The translations under genes were made by a program, and so were the position numbers. A DNA stretch of 64,000 nt, taken from assembly GCA_030272585.1 (NCBI GenBank), contig BSYQ01000008.1, positions 4,464,001 to 4,528,000 on the forward strand. The letters run 5' to 3'. The notes beneath the pieces are model-generated. The model saw only the letters and a program-made list of their open reading frames with translations, made no database searches and was not told the origin of the DNA. Of this stretch, positions 33,001-44,379 are shown in pieces. This DNA is from Bryopsis sp. KO-2023 (Eukaryota; Chlorophyta; Ulvophyceae; Bryopsidales; Bryopsidaceae). Positions within the stretch are counted from its first letter, which is position 1. Each line of letters starts with the position of its first letter.

Positions 33001-34242
33001 TTTATTTCTGTAGATAAAGACTGTCCAGGGAGGCCTTGCGTTAGGATGAATGGTCCAGATGGTGAAATCACTGGGGTTACTGCACCCAAACCTGCTGATA
33101 TACCCGTCCGAAGAGTTAATGGCTGCATGAGTAAAAAGAGAGAACTGGGGTGCCTCAGTAAGACCATAAGAGTGGGGGAGTGTGAACACAGCACCAGGTT
33201 CAGAGCCGCTTTGGAGGAGCTCATCTCATCAAGTATTGACATCACAACTATTTCTGGGCACGCGCTTGCAAAATTGATGCTGGGGGTAATGAGAATTGCG
33301 AGAAGAAAAATCAAAATTCTCCTGTCGAAACCTTTCCAACAAACAAACACACAGTGCACACGCGCCACTCGGGGCTCGGATCTCGGTCCGTTGATCGAGA
33401 TAATGAAGCCATGGGTGGGAGGTGTGGCGGACAAACATGGGGTGCATCTCAAGGAGAGTGAAAGGGAATGTGCAGCCAATCTCTTGGCTGCTCATGTGGC
33501 TCTATGCACTCAAGATCGGATTCGTTCCTTGCCGAAAAAGAAAAAGGGATCTGGGGCATCACCGGACAGGGAAGAGTTGTTGCACGGGTTAGGGCCTCTA
33601 CTTAGGGACATGATCAAGATCCGGAAACCTCAATTGGATGGAAAAGAACTTGAAACTGTTGGGGAAAGGCTGCTCGAGACGGTGTCGACTGCGTTGGAGA
33701 ACGTGTGGAAGAATCCTGGGGACATCGGCGGCAACGAATCCACTTCGATTGTCGGAACGGACGCGAAGGAGGTTTTTATACATTTCAAGAAAATAGTTAA
33801 GGTTGCTGTGCAGGGCGTCTGGGGGGTGGGAAAGAAGAAAATAGAAGCGGAAGCTTTGAGTCTGACCACGATCGCGATCAACTCCATCGAGACACACAGT
33901 GCAGAATTGCCGGTGCAGAATGCTGAAGCCTTGGATTTGACTGCAATCTCAATGGGCTCCATTGAGACGCACAGTGCAGAATTGCCAGTGCAAAATGCTG
34001 AAGCCTTGAATTTGACCGCAATCTCAATGGGCTCCATTGAGACACGTTCTGCAGATTTGCCAGTGCAAAATGCTGAAGCCTTGAATTTGACCGCAATCTC
34101 AATGGGCTCCATTGAGACACATTCTGCAGATTTGCCAGTGGAAAATACAGCAGGTGGTACCGTGGTGCGTGACAGTGTGTTTGATGGGAGTAGAAATGAC
34201 CATGGTGAAAGTGCACAAGAGTGTAAGGGTGTATTGGAGTAG
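30023..34242 (+). CDS. ycf45: Ycf45/SPD1-type AAA ATPase with long repeat-bearing extension
   Basis: Ten exons close in phase: 30023-30088, 30181-30243, 30536-30607, 30939-31131, 31407-31621, 31800-32051, 32327-32455, 32645-32747, 32827-32931, 33014-34242; total 808 residues. Residues 10-350 match the Ycf45 family (relatives of the sporulation ATPase SpoIIIAA): ILPQELGACLLDHPELGNLV, then VVLDLGRKPQ, Walker A GPPGAGKTT (140-148), DTSNEIGGYG, Walker B VVMVDE (214-219) and the sensor ASVHG. In plants the nuclear homologue serves plastid development; in red algae the gene is often plastid-encoded. No clear transit peptide precedes MADSSKQENEGEKLK, so targeting is uncertain. The last 460 residues have no known domain: two duplicated short exons, a helical part, and four 25-residue repeats. 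The extension could in principle be a separate gene, but every junction keeps the frame. Confidence 0.88.
32096..32271 (+). repeat. Tandem duplication of 86-90 bases in an intron
   Basis: Two near-identical copies, 32,096-32,181 and 32,182-32,271, each hold GGCTAGCTTTTACTGTGGG, a (GATT)n run, a (TA)n run, a CCCCG and an A run. They differ mostly in run lengths, so the event is recent. They lie in the intron after exon 31800-32051. Confidence 0.9.
32708..33130 (+). repeat. Tandem duplication of an exon plus its intron
   Basis: The ends of exons 9 and 10 are near-identical (EITGVTAPKPAD and then LPVR or IPVR). Each is followed by a near-identical donor side: GTAATGGCTGCGG after exon 9 and GTTAATGGCTGCATG after copy 10; GTAAATGGCTGCAG follows exon 8. 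In the last copy the former intron start is read as protein (VNGCMSKK). The unit is about 190 bases. Confidence 0.8.
33847..34146 (+). repeat. Four 75-base coding repeats
   Basis: Four in-frame 75-base units encode 25 residues each, with consensus AEALNLTAISMGSIETHSA followed by ELPVQN. Units 2-4 are almost identical and the first has diverged. They lie near the C-terminus of the Ycf45-like protein. Confidence 0.93.
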
Positions 34243-35851
34243 AGCTCGGAGAAACAATGTTGGTTGGATATGTAGGAAGCCACAGATATTAGTGAAAGAT
34301 TGATTGTTTACTTAAAACAATCCTGGGCTTCTGGACATGTAATATTGATTGATGAATGGATGATTGATGTCTTTCGGAGCCTCCCAGCTTCAACTCAGTT
34401 AACACTTCAAACACTATTATTTGCAGACCATGTCACGTCAGTACCAACACGTTGAAAAGAAAAAACATGCAATGGGAACTGAAACCAAACTCGTGTGGTC
34501 CTAATACTTGTCACTTTATCTCATTTCCTCCTTTTTCTTATAGACACAGAAAGGGCAATTTTTAGTACATGCACCCCACAGGTGTACAGATTTTTTATTT
34601 TTTTTTTATTTTTTTTTGTTAAATTCAAATCTGTTGTTGTATGAGGAAAACTGCTGGTGCAGCTCTTCTCACTCGACCTCAAATAGATACGACTCATAAA
34701 TCTACTTTTCCTGATTGATTTTGTGTTTTTTCTTTCCTTCCAATGGTCAGCAGCCATTGCAGCATTTTATCCATGCAAAAATGTGGCACCCAATGCTGAG
34801 CATTTCAGAAACTCCTTGACCTAACAAAAATGTCCCTTTCGTTTCCCAGTTCGATGTTGTTGAGCAGCAAAAAACACCATGCTCCACCCACTCTCTTCAG
34901 ATTGATTGGAGGGTCGGGCTGGGTGTCTGCTGGCTTTTGGGTTGGAGACTGACATGCAAGCCTGGAATTCCTAGGGCTACAGGGTTGGAGACTGAAAGGG
35001 ACTCCAATGGTGTTTGGCTTGGGCTCAAATCAACACCCAGCAGAATCCCAGACTGGTCTGGATCAGTACTGATGTGGGTTACATCTTTCTTTTTCTTCCC
35101 TCTCATTATCTGGTTTTTCTGTAGAAAAATTACGCAACCAACCTTGCCTAATTTTTTTTGTGTGCGTGTGCATGTAATTTCAATTTGAGTTTTTTTCCCC
35201 CTTTTTCTGTGTTTTGGATCCAGCTTTAGTGTGGCTATTATTAGCCATCCCAGTAGCATCCGCTCCATGTTCTTGAATCTGAAACCAAGAAAAAGAAAAG
35301 AAGAGGAAGGTGATTTTAGTCGGCGGGTAGGCAGAAAGAAACTAAGTGTGTGTGAGGGCATATTTTTGTGTAAAAATACGTTGAAGGCCAGGGGAGGAAA
35401 AACTCATATTGCAGGTGAAAAAGTGAAAAAAAAGACACATGATGAAAAACAATATCTGATTTTCGAGACAAGAATGGAGGTGCAGTTGGAGATAGGGGAA
35501 ATGGGGGGTTCATGAATTTTCATAGTAAAAGAAAAAAAAAGGAATGAGGGGCGTGGAAAAACAGAAAACGGAATGTCATTTTTCCAGTGTGGAACGAGAT
35601 GATACACCTTGTTTCTGTTATGTTTTGGGCGAGGGTGGATTCCCTTTGTGGCGTCTTGTTTTCCACAATTTTGTTTAGGTTGAAAAAAGAATGGTGGTAT
35701 TTTCAGAGCACTGAATGTGACAATTCCGATCATTGGCAATGTCTGGGTGCGTGTGTCAGTCACGTGCCCGCACACGTGATAGTGATGAGCTCACCAGCGT
35801 TGCACTCCTTACAATGTGTCTTTCGAAAGTTTTCAGTTTCCTCCATTTTGG
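34243..35851. other. Convergent intergenic region, no gene seen
   Basis: This is the space between the ends of two converging genes. Open frames are short and low-complexity. A GGTTGGAGACTGA motif occurs twice near 34,940-34,995. Confidence 0.45.
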
Positions 35852-37083
35852 TCAAATGGGAATCTTCTCACAGCCCCCATGCAAGCAGAGGAATTTGGAT
35901 CCACGAGCAGCCTCTTTTCCGTCTGTCACACGCTCTGTTTCGATCTGCCACAGCAACCAACAGGAAACGTCAGACACACACGTTGCCTCCAATGAAGTTT
36001 TTGGCCATGAATTCCTGCCCACGTGCAACATTATGAGGGCCCTTTTGGAGATTGAAAACCACCACTTGGCCAGCACTCAATATTGAGAAAAGGGGAAGTG
36101 AAAGATGCCTTGGTGGTGTGGCGATCCCGATCGGCTGCACTAACCCGAAAAATTCTGATGGGCAGAAAAGTCACCCACAAAGGTCCGCCACCGCCTGGTC
36201 TCACTTCAGCTCGATTCTAGGTGAGGTTCCCACCCGCCTCCCACACTGGCCTCAATTAAGTTGGATTTCTCCAAGCGGCTGTTAGGAGCACAATGAAAAC
36301 TGAATCAACTGATAAGCACTTGGGATTTTGACGTCTGGGGGAACACCAACCAAAGCTTTATACCTGTCTGTTCCTTGGTCGATGCACAATTCTTCTCTCG
36401 GGGCGATGCTCAGTTTCCCTGGCCGTGATGATGTTCGCTGGTGGGATGTTTTCGGCATCGGCGTGGCGGAATATGGGGGATCGCCGTGGATCCCGTCGCA
36501 AGGGTGGCCCCCTGTTTCTCCAACCCAAATGCTGCATTGGAATAGGAGCTGTGGTCCTCGCCTCGCTTTCCGCCCTGAGCGTCGCTTGCACGTCCGCTGG
36601 GACATCGTCGCTGCGACGGATGTAACCGTCGCGCAACGCTCTATCGCCAGCATCTGTTCCAACGGGAGGCGAGGGGGGGCTGCGCTGTCGGAGACGGCGG
36701 TTGATCAGCAAGGCTGATCCTGCGGCGACAGTAGCAAAAGCAAGTCGAAACCACATGCTTGCTCGAATTTTCGTCACTTTGACCCGAAATATGGATGACC
36801 CAGTGACAAAAAAATGGTGCGTTACCTGAGAATATGTATATGCGTTCTGGGTCAATGCTGAGTAGTCGGCGAATGACGTTTGGGAGCACATTTCTGGCAG
36901 TCATATCTGCAGATATGAGAAATCCAAGAGCAAAGACCCTAACAAAACGTCGTTCTAGATACTTTCACTGAACAACTGGATATAAAGATCTCCAAGCTTG
37001 GAGAAGGAAGGTTGGTGTTTGGTGTTTCGTTTTTGATAGACTAGCGCAGGTGCTCCGTCGAGCCCTTCGCCACGCGTTGGCAT
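35852..37083 (-). CDS. Unknown 279-residue protein with one membrane segment
   Basis: Five exons close in phase (37083-36969, 36906-36826, 36761-36364, 36134-35982, 35944-35852) and give 279 residues from MPTRGEGLDGAPALVYQ. A hydrophobic helix, WFRLAFATVAAGSALLI, at about residues 67-83 is followed by Arg-rich disordered sequence. Then come a more folded part (LSAGQVVVFNLQKGPHNVAR) and a short Cys-containing end (KFLCLHGGCEKIPI). I do not recognise the family. Just after the stop, another frame reads THCKECNAGEL, so a longer Cys-rich, zinc-finger-like end through alternative splicing is possible but unproven. A second ATG at about 37,142 opens a 33-codon upstream ORF. Confidence 0.6.
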
Positions 37084-37585
37084 GTTTTCGTAGAGTTGGA
37101 ATTGTTAAAGTGCTCGGACAGAAATCTGTGGAGCGCCGCCATTGTTCTGAAATTTTCACAATGTTGAAAATTGTGAAAAAACACTGACATCAACATGCAG
37201 CATGTGAGGAGTAGTGCAGGATTCAAAACCACACGGAACAACTCCTAACCAGCGTTGGAAGGCAAAAATTTGTTGAAAAACCAGCATTACAAAAGCAAAA
37301 ACACCAGACAGCATTTTTTGTTTATTGAAAACCAGCTCAGTACAATTTAGCCAAAAATAAGAGCAGGATCACAAACGCCCTTTCATAAACTCACGAAACA
37401 GATTTCTTTCTTTTTTTTCTTTCTTTTATTCGATTCGAATACAATTTTCTATCTCAAAACAATAGCCATTCCTAGCACATCCCTTTTTGGAGGATTGAAA
37501 AATAAGGAACCTTTATTCCATTTTATTGCACATCCTCATTCATGTGCCGGATCGGCAAATAATCTCTGTGACTCATCGAACAAGC
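37084..37585. other. Intergenic
   Basis: A short AT-rich spacer between two minus-strand genes: the promoter of the 279-residue protein and the 3' flank of the secreted protein. No features are seen apart from a 33-codon upstream ORF near 37,142. Confidence 0.4.
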
Positions 37586-39084
37586 CTAAGGATCCTGGCC
37601 AAAAGATTTGATGTCAATATCGCTGCCCACAGCACCATCAGAAGTAGCAGTGGCTCCACTCTTTATCGTGTTGCTAGCAAGAGTGGTGGTTGAAGTGCTG
37701 GTATCCGAAGTTGTCGCCGATCCACTCACACTGGCCCCATTTCCTGCAAAACCAGCCTTGGATGCTCCAATTGCAGTGCTCAACGATCCTGCAACACAAG
37801 CCAGTTTTTATCTCTCCAAAAAAAAGCACCAAAACGAGGATATTGATTCATCAGTTATTTGATATTAACACCGACCTGGACTGACTACTTGGCCGAATGT
37901 GTTGGTGCTTGTAGAGCCAACGGTTGGTCCAGAGCCGCCTTGAACACTGGTGCCAAGCTTTGCCGATCCCACAGCAAGACCTGGTCCCTTCTGAGTAAAG
38001 GTGGTAGTGGATCCAGTCGAAGTGGTCACTCCAGATCCAGACTGGGATCCAGCATCACCTTTGGTGATCGCAGTAGAAAGCACACCTGCACATCAAATCA
38101 AAAAAATTATAAAATCTGCACCTCAAAAAGCAGAAATCTGGAAAAAAGGAGTGGTCCAAAAAAAGTGGCATCATGGACAGAGAGCTAGGTGCGGCTTGCC
38201 TGGAGTTGGACTGGCAGGAGGAACTGGAGCGCCAGGAGTCAAGACAGGCAAGGCTGGCACAGCAGGAGTGTTGATAGGAACAGGGGGGGTTTGAGGCACC
38301 ACAGGAACTGGAATTGGCTGCGTTGGAGGCTTCACTGGAGGTGCTGGGGTTGGGGAAGGAGGCGATGGGGTAGGAGGGGAAGGGGCAGGTGGGGTTGGGG
38401 TAGGAGGGGAAGGGGTAGGTGGGGTTGGGGAAGGTGGCGAGGGGGTAGGCGGAGATGGGGTAGGTGGAGATGGCGTAGGTGGGGTTGGGGAAGGAGGGGA
38501 AGGCGTAGGTGGTGTGGGGGAAGGGGGGGTCGGGGAAGGAGGAGATGGGGGTGGAGAGCCGCCAGGAGGATTGTTGACCGGAGGCTTCGGGAAACACCTG
38601 TTCACCACACGACAACTCAATCGTACGAATCCGCAGAGCTCCCAGTGCGGAAACACTTGATATTATGAACAGCTGCGATGCCTACCTTCCAACATCAGGC
38701 CCAGCACAAGTCAGCTTGTCGTTTTTGCAGTCCCTCCCTGCGCAGCATTTGTTGCCTTGAAATTTCCCGCAGCCCGCTGCGAACAGAGCCACCGAAACAG
38801 ATCAGGACGACTTCTAGATTTCACAGACGATGGGGTGATACCCGAATCGAACAAAGCAACAGCACACACACAACAGAGCTGAATCAACAGCCGCAAAAGT
38901 TCAAACAGAAAAAAACAAGAATTTTGGCTTCCTAATTGCCACGGATCGGCGGCGAACGGAATTCCTGACTACGCAATGGCAGCAACCTACGTTTCTTGAT
39001 CAACAAATCCCTGGAGCCATCAACATGCACAGACGCCAGGCACAGCAATGCGACCAGCAGTGGGATCCAAATCTTGCACGCCAT
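37586..39084 (-). CDS. Secreted proline-rich wall-type glycoprotein
   Basis: Five exons close in phase (39084-38991, 38776-38686, 38597-38200, 38085-37876, 37788-37586) to give 331 residues. MACKIWIPLLVALLCLASVH is a clear signal peptide. A Cys-rich module follows (CGKFQGNKCCAGRDC, then LTCAGP). Next is a tract of about 85 residues built of SPTPPSP/TPPTPSPP units, the kind of sequence that is hydroxylated and glycosylated in algal walls (pherophorin and extensin-like proteins). The C-terminal two exons encode Ser/Thr/Gly-rich repeats and end KSFGQDP; both start with a VLSTAI or SLSTAI motif and so look like duplicated exons. The intron after 38200 needs a GC donor (CCAG then GCAAGC) to keep the frame. 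It probably acts outside the cell in the wall or mucilage. Confidence 0.83.
38290..38560 (-). repeat. Pro-Ser/Pro-Thr coding repeat
   Basis: Degenerate 9- to 30-base units (GGTGGGGTTGGGG-like on the plus strand) encode PPSPTPP and related blocks. The opposite strand is open as an Arg/Trp/Gly-rich shadow. Confidence 0.9.
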
Positions 39085-40657
39085 TCTTTCCGGCTGAATT
39101 CGATACAGAGCAAAAGAAATCTGTTTGCTGTGCGTGCGATGAATTGCTTGACGCTGGTTGCTCTTTTCAGCTTGGTGGCTGTTTTATACCTTTTCGGGCT
39201 TGTCAGTACGCTGAGTGTCCCGTCCAATTTAGGAGCGACTCGAGATCGTGCGCCGGGCCACGGAAACCCCCAAATCACCTCTGATGTGACGCATGCACTC
39301 TCTGAGTTTAGAGGTTGAATGTGGTTGTGTGTAGTGATTTCGTGTGCAAACCAATAAATACCATGAAGTCAAGAGTAAGCCATGATGCCAGAAAGCCAGA
39401 AGTATCTTTAACTGAATGGGTTTTGGAAGAACCCACAAATTTCTGACAAAAAGAGAAAGAGGAAAAGGCAAAAACCCACCCAAAGTTACTAAACAATCCA
39501 AAATGTTGTTTTACCAAGCAAGGAACCACAAGGTCAACTGGCCAATTGCAATTTTGGAGAATTCTGGAAAGAAACAAAACTGAAATTCTAAGCTGGGAAA
39601 AATCCGAAAAATAGGGAAACCTAATATGATTTGTTCAACAGCAGTTGTCTTTGTACATCAACCATAAGATGGAGGATTGCAAGTCTACCTTGCATTAAGG
39701 TTCATAGGTCAAATGCATGTAACCCATCAATTTTGCTCCATGTATCTTCTCATCTTCCAGTATCTAGATCAAGAACATACATCTAACTTAAAATTATGCT
39801 GATCAACCCTCATTACTTTGTATGGAACGGTTCCAGAGGATTGATTGAATGGTGTGAAGTTCACTTGGAAACACTGGTGCGAGCAACATTTGGTTTCGGA
39901 GCCAGGGTGACATTGGAACTTGGGAAAAGAGTGAAGAGGGGCCGAATGACTTTGATATTGACAATCGAAAACAGGCACGAATGGCCCATGTCGACGCCTT
40001 GTATTGACAATGGCAAGGATTTTAATCGATCAGGAAGCATTATTTGTTTTTTTGGAAATTGATGGCCACAATAAATATCGGACACAGTTGGAGAGTGTTC
40101 GAAAACTAGAAGAAAACGGGAATAGTTTGATAAAGGAGGAACTTCACTTTACTTGAAGTCGGGTGGATTGATGAGGTTGAAGTTTCTGGATGCAAATGCA
40201 ATGAAAAAGATCTCATCATGTCGACATGATGTGATCTTTTGCATAGACGTCTATGATCACACCAAAAATTGGAACTACATGCAAAACCAAACTCTGGAAC
40301 AACTCTCTTTTTTTTCCTTGCCGATTCTTCCGTTTTCTTAATTTGAACACTCCCAATGTATGTCGCATGTGCTTGCACTTTTCACATTGACGGAGGTCCA
40401 GTTAGGAGTGTAAGATGAGATGATAATTGCTTTACGCTTGATTTTGTAGTTCCACTGCCCTCACCAATAATAATGCCTCAGTCGTCACCATCGATATTTC
40501 CCCCCACCATATATCGTTGCAGATACAACCGCTTGCCGCCACCACAACAGTTGCACTCAAACATACACAATTGTATTGAACCACCACCACCCCATTGAAA
40601 GTAGGGAAAAAGGTACGAAAGTGTTTCGTGTGTTAGACCCAGCGTTGTTGATTTTAG
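39085..40657. other. Gap with weak coding hints
   Basis: On the plus strand 39,796-40,062 is open for 88 codons, and 40,450-40,577 reads STALTNNNASVVTIDISPHH after a TTTTGTAG acceptor. That second piece has the strand pattern of a CS (p23/NudC-like) domain, V-x-I-D-I-x-P-x-x-I-x-L-x-I, and could belong with the terminal exon that follows. I could not connect the phases. Confidence 0.35.
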
Positions 40658-40755
40658 AGGACGATGAGCAGCACACCGACACGGCATCCCTGGACTCGCA
40701 GCTGACTTTCAACCCAGAGAAGATCAGGGCAGAGAGGGCCCGTGGAAACAAATAG
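40658..40755 (+). CDS. Terminal exon of a plus-strand gene (unidentified)
   Basis: A good acceptor (TTGATTTTAG) is followed by EDDEQHTDTASLDSQLTFNP and a basic end, stopping at 40,755. The acidic-then-basic short tail is typical of the C-terminus of a soluble protein. Upstream exons were not found with confidence; a CS-domain-like piece at 40,450 is the best candidate. Confidence 0.4.
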
Positions 40756-43700
40756 TTTCTTACGTTACGACGTGCACTGTGAGCACGGAAAAGGCGGGAG
40801 GGCTCCCTAGCAATGCAATTTTACCATGTGTTTGAACATTTTTTTTGAAGTTTTTCTCGTCCGTTTTCTTGACTTGCGTGTTGTTCGGAACACAAGCACC
40901 CAGAAGTTGATGAAGTGCTGGGTTGAGTGCGTAGTTTGAAGGAAACAGTCCAAAAAAAAAAAGAAAAAAATCTTGTGCGCTGCGTTAACTTGTTAAATTG
41001 TTAAATTAACATCGAGTCCATCCCAAAAAAGAAAACCTGAAAACCCAAAGTTGAAAGATGCGAACAATATTCAACAGAATATTGAATATTCGCTTGGTAT
41101 TCCAGTTTTGCTTCAAATTCGATAACAGATTTGTGTCTGAAACGATAAACCATTCCCACACGTACGGCTGTTCCAATGGATTGGAAAATCAATCATGCTT
41201 GATCACCGTCGAAACATTTGTTGTGTTTTGGAAGAAAAAGAATTTACTCTTTGGTATGCAAATGGCTGAACAAACAAACAAGCACTTTGATTAATCAGTT
41301 TAAGGAGGCCATGCGTTCTTTTTTTTTTTGGATGATCCATTTTTGGCAATGCATTAGATCCAGGCCCATCTGCTTTAGGGTTTTTTTATTTTAAACAAAG
41401 TTTTGAAAAAGAAGTTAAAAAGGGTTGAAAACAAAAATGTGAAAGTCGAAGTGGATGACCAAAAGCCGGAAACCGGGGATGTCTTGTTCGATCTTAAACG
41501 TCGATTCCCTTCTTTTCTTCCATTCAAGCAATTTTAAAAGCTTCATGCATGAGCACTGCTGAAATCCCAGGTCCTACTATAAATAGCTTCGATATATGTT
41601 CAAATCAGTTTTCTGCCTTAATGGTGGAATTCACGCACTGTCAATGACAGTCTGTCATACGTTGAACGATGAGCAAATCGATGGTAGGAGCAATTTAAGC
41701 ATCTCGTTTATGCTTGTTGGTAGAGACACTGAACCCTTGAGCGAATCTTTCGAGAAAAAGACTTTCCCAGAATATTCTTATGTGAAGCAGAAGTCGCAGT
41801 TATCATCCTCAGCCAACATTTCGACTTTTCAACCAAACAAACAAACAGACTGTCTTTTAGTATCGGCAGTGTTTAGGAAATAGTGTCACTTCTGTTGCTT
41901 TTTCCAGCCAGGTTTACAGTTGTTTTCCAGCTTTTACAGGTTTTGGGATCAAAGAAGAAGGGAAAATGGAGGAAGAAGTTGAACAACGGAGCAGCTCATG
42001 CACATTTGGAAGGGGAGCGATGCGAGAGAGGTCACCAGCATCGAAAGAACAAGAAATGATCGACGGAGTGTACTGCATTTTGAATATTTCCTGGAATCTT
42101 GGAAATTCCACCATATTTGTTCCAGCTTCAAATAATAGCCTGTTGTCAGAGAGAAAAAAAATCTCCCTTGCAGGCCTGAAATTCGAGGAGGTGATGGAGT
42201 GCCCCATTATCGACCTCTTTCAAGATCCGAATATAAACCAATGTTTTTGTTTTGTTTTGGCTATCCTTTTCCATCTTTGAAAAGGAAGAAAAGAAAGAGG
42301 ACAAAATTTTGCTTCTGAACTGGTATGTCACAGATCCAGGGAACAAGACTAAATCAAGTAGATGCAATTCTCAATATCTTCGAGCACCAGGCAATAATGA
42401 ATTTCAGTCCCGAAGGAAAAGTGTCAACCAGCAAAGTAGACGAATCGATGTGCAAACTGCGGGCAAACAACACCCAAGGGAGGATGAAGTGGCCATTGCT
42501 GAACACCCTCTATTGAACAGACGATAACTTGAGAAGAATGAGGAGAGGAGACCATGGGGTTGCTCGAGAGAGCACAGGCAAAATCGATGGATCGGCAAAG
42601 GCCTCTCGTAACAAGACGAGACGGCCTTCCAACAAGAAAAGGCGCTCAAGTCCCACCACCAGCCACTGTTGAGAGTTTGGTCAACGAAACAACGAGAAAG
42701 CTTCAAACCGAAGGATTCCTCCGCCACAAAACGACGTTGAGAAGTCTTCTCAACATCGTACAAACGAGTTCATTAATAATAAGTCACTCTTTTCTTGTAC
42801 GACCCTTCCCAACCCCTCTCACACATCGTCTTGTGTGGAGGGAGGGTTGGCTTGGCTTGACCTGAGGTTGCACACACACACACACTACACAGGAAGCAGT
42901 TCGATTCCTTTTCTTCCCTGGATTGCTGAACTCGACCCCCGGACCTCTCCATAGCCGATGCTTCTTTACAACTAATCCAACCACAAATAATCCACAGGGC
43001 ATCACTCCTTGTTTTTCATTTTCCCTCTTTTTTCCCCCAAACCAAGCCAGCCCCCATCATTTTCACCCTGAAGAATGGTTAAAAAAAACACACAAAAACC
43101 CAGAGTTTTTCAAATTTGGAATCTAAATTTAGGAGACCACACAAGTTTAAAATGAATCAAACTATTTTTTGGGGAAAAGGTCAGGTTACCCCCCCCCCCC
43201 CCTTCCTATTTTTGAACCTTTCCCGGTGGTCTGTCAGAATCCTCCATGTTTGGTTTTCTTTTTTTCAAACTTATTCGAGTCAAACCCCAACCCTCTTTTG
43301 TTGCTTTGAATTTCTTTTTCCTGTCTTTTCCCCCCCCCCCCTCCAGATCAATTTTTCCCCAAAAAACACAAATCCCTACGAAATTTTTGCTTGTCAATTG
43401 CTCTTTTTTTTTCCAACTGTTATTTCTTTCTTCTTCCTTTTTTTTTTCCCAGGGCGGGTGGTCTTGCTCCTTATGAACCGAATTTCCTGAATGCTAGCTT
43501 TTCATTTTTTTTTTCTTTTCGCTTTCCCTTTTTATCGTAATTTCTTTTTCCTCCTAGGCTAGACAAGTGCGTCGACAAAAAAAAAGAAAAGCCAAAATAA
43601 TGGAAGTACATATTATGCTGCAAACATATGAAAATAACCTGACTATCATTCTCCATTTTTTTTTCTTAAAAAGGTCTTCTATAAAACTGAATTCAATTTC

Positions 43701-44379
43701 TTCTTCAAAAAAAATGGGACTGCCTGAATTTCCCCACCTCCTATTCTATGCTACTAGCCAAAACTCTATAAACAAAAACAAAAAACCACCTCACATTTTT
43801 TTTTCTTCCAAAAACCCTTTCCCCTTATTTTTTTTTTCAAGGGACGGCGATATGGTGGTCGAAACGAATCCAAACCAGGATTCATTCCATGTTTTTTTCT
43901 CTTCTTTTTCCCTTAGTCAGACTCATTAGTTGAAAATGAAAAAAAAAACCCACTCGAAAGAAGAACGATCGACCAAGATGGAGAAGGGGAAAAAAAAATA
44001 GGCATAATCGCAACATCCTTTCAAAAAAAAAAAAAACCCACACACACACACTCACACACATGCAAAACCCTTTTTCATATTCCAACTGTTTTTTTTCTTC
44101 CTTTTTTCATTCAGAAAAAGAAAAAAAATACACAAAACTCACATACAAACATCCACTCACACTCACTCATACACACACACCTCACACAAAAATTTAGTCT
44201 AGAAAATCAACCCCACCCCCACCCCACTCCTCCTCTTAATCACCACACCTTCCCACCCCCCTTTTCCACCAACAGAACAAACAAAGGAGGCAATTGAAAT
44301 TGCTTGCTGAAACCCCGAGAAGTGTTTTTTCTTTTTTTTTCTTTTTTTAACCCCCAGGCCCACCCACCCCACCTCCCTT
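40756..44379. other. Gap: weak ORFs and homopolymer tracts
   Basis: At 41,966-42,280 and 42,325-42,516 (+) two open pieces resemble each other (CILNISWNLG against AILNIFEHQA, CPIIDLF against WPLLNTLY), suggesting an old duplication. At 42,554-42,865 (+) a 103-codon frame starts MGLLERAQAKSMDRQRPLVT. None has a known domain. From about 42,880 the plus strand turns G-poor, with C and A/T runs up to 13 long, as expected for the 3' flank of the minus-strand TMEM184 gene. Confidence 0.35.

Noticed and set aside
38189-38668. Arg/Trp/Gly-rich plus-strand ORF of 159 codons
   Set aside because: It is the complement of the Pro-Ser/Thr coding repeat of the secreted protein, which has a signal peptide and phase-consistent exons.
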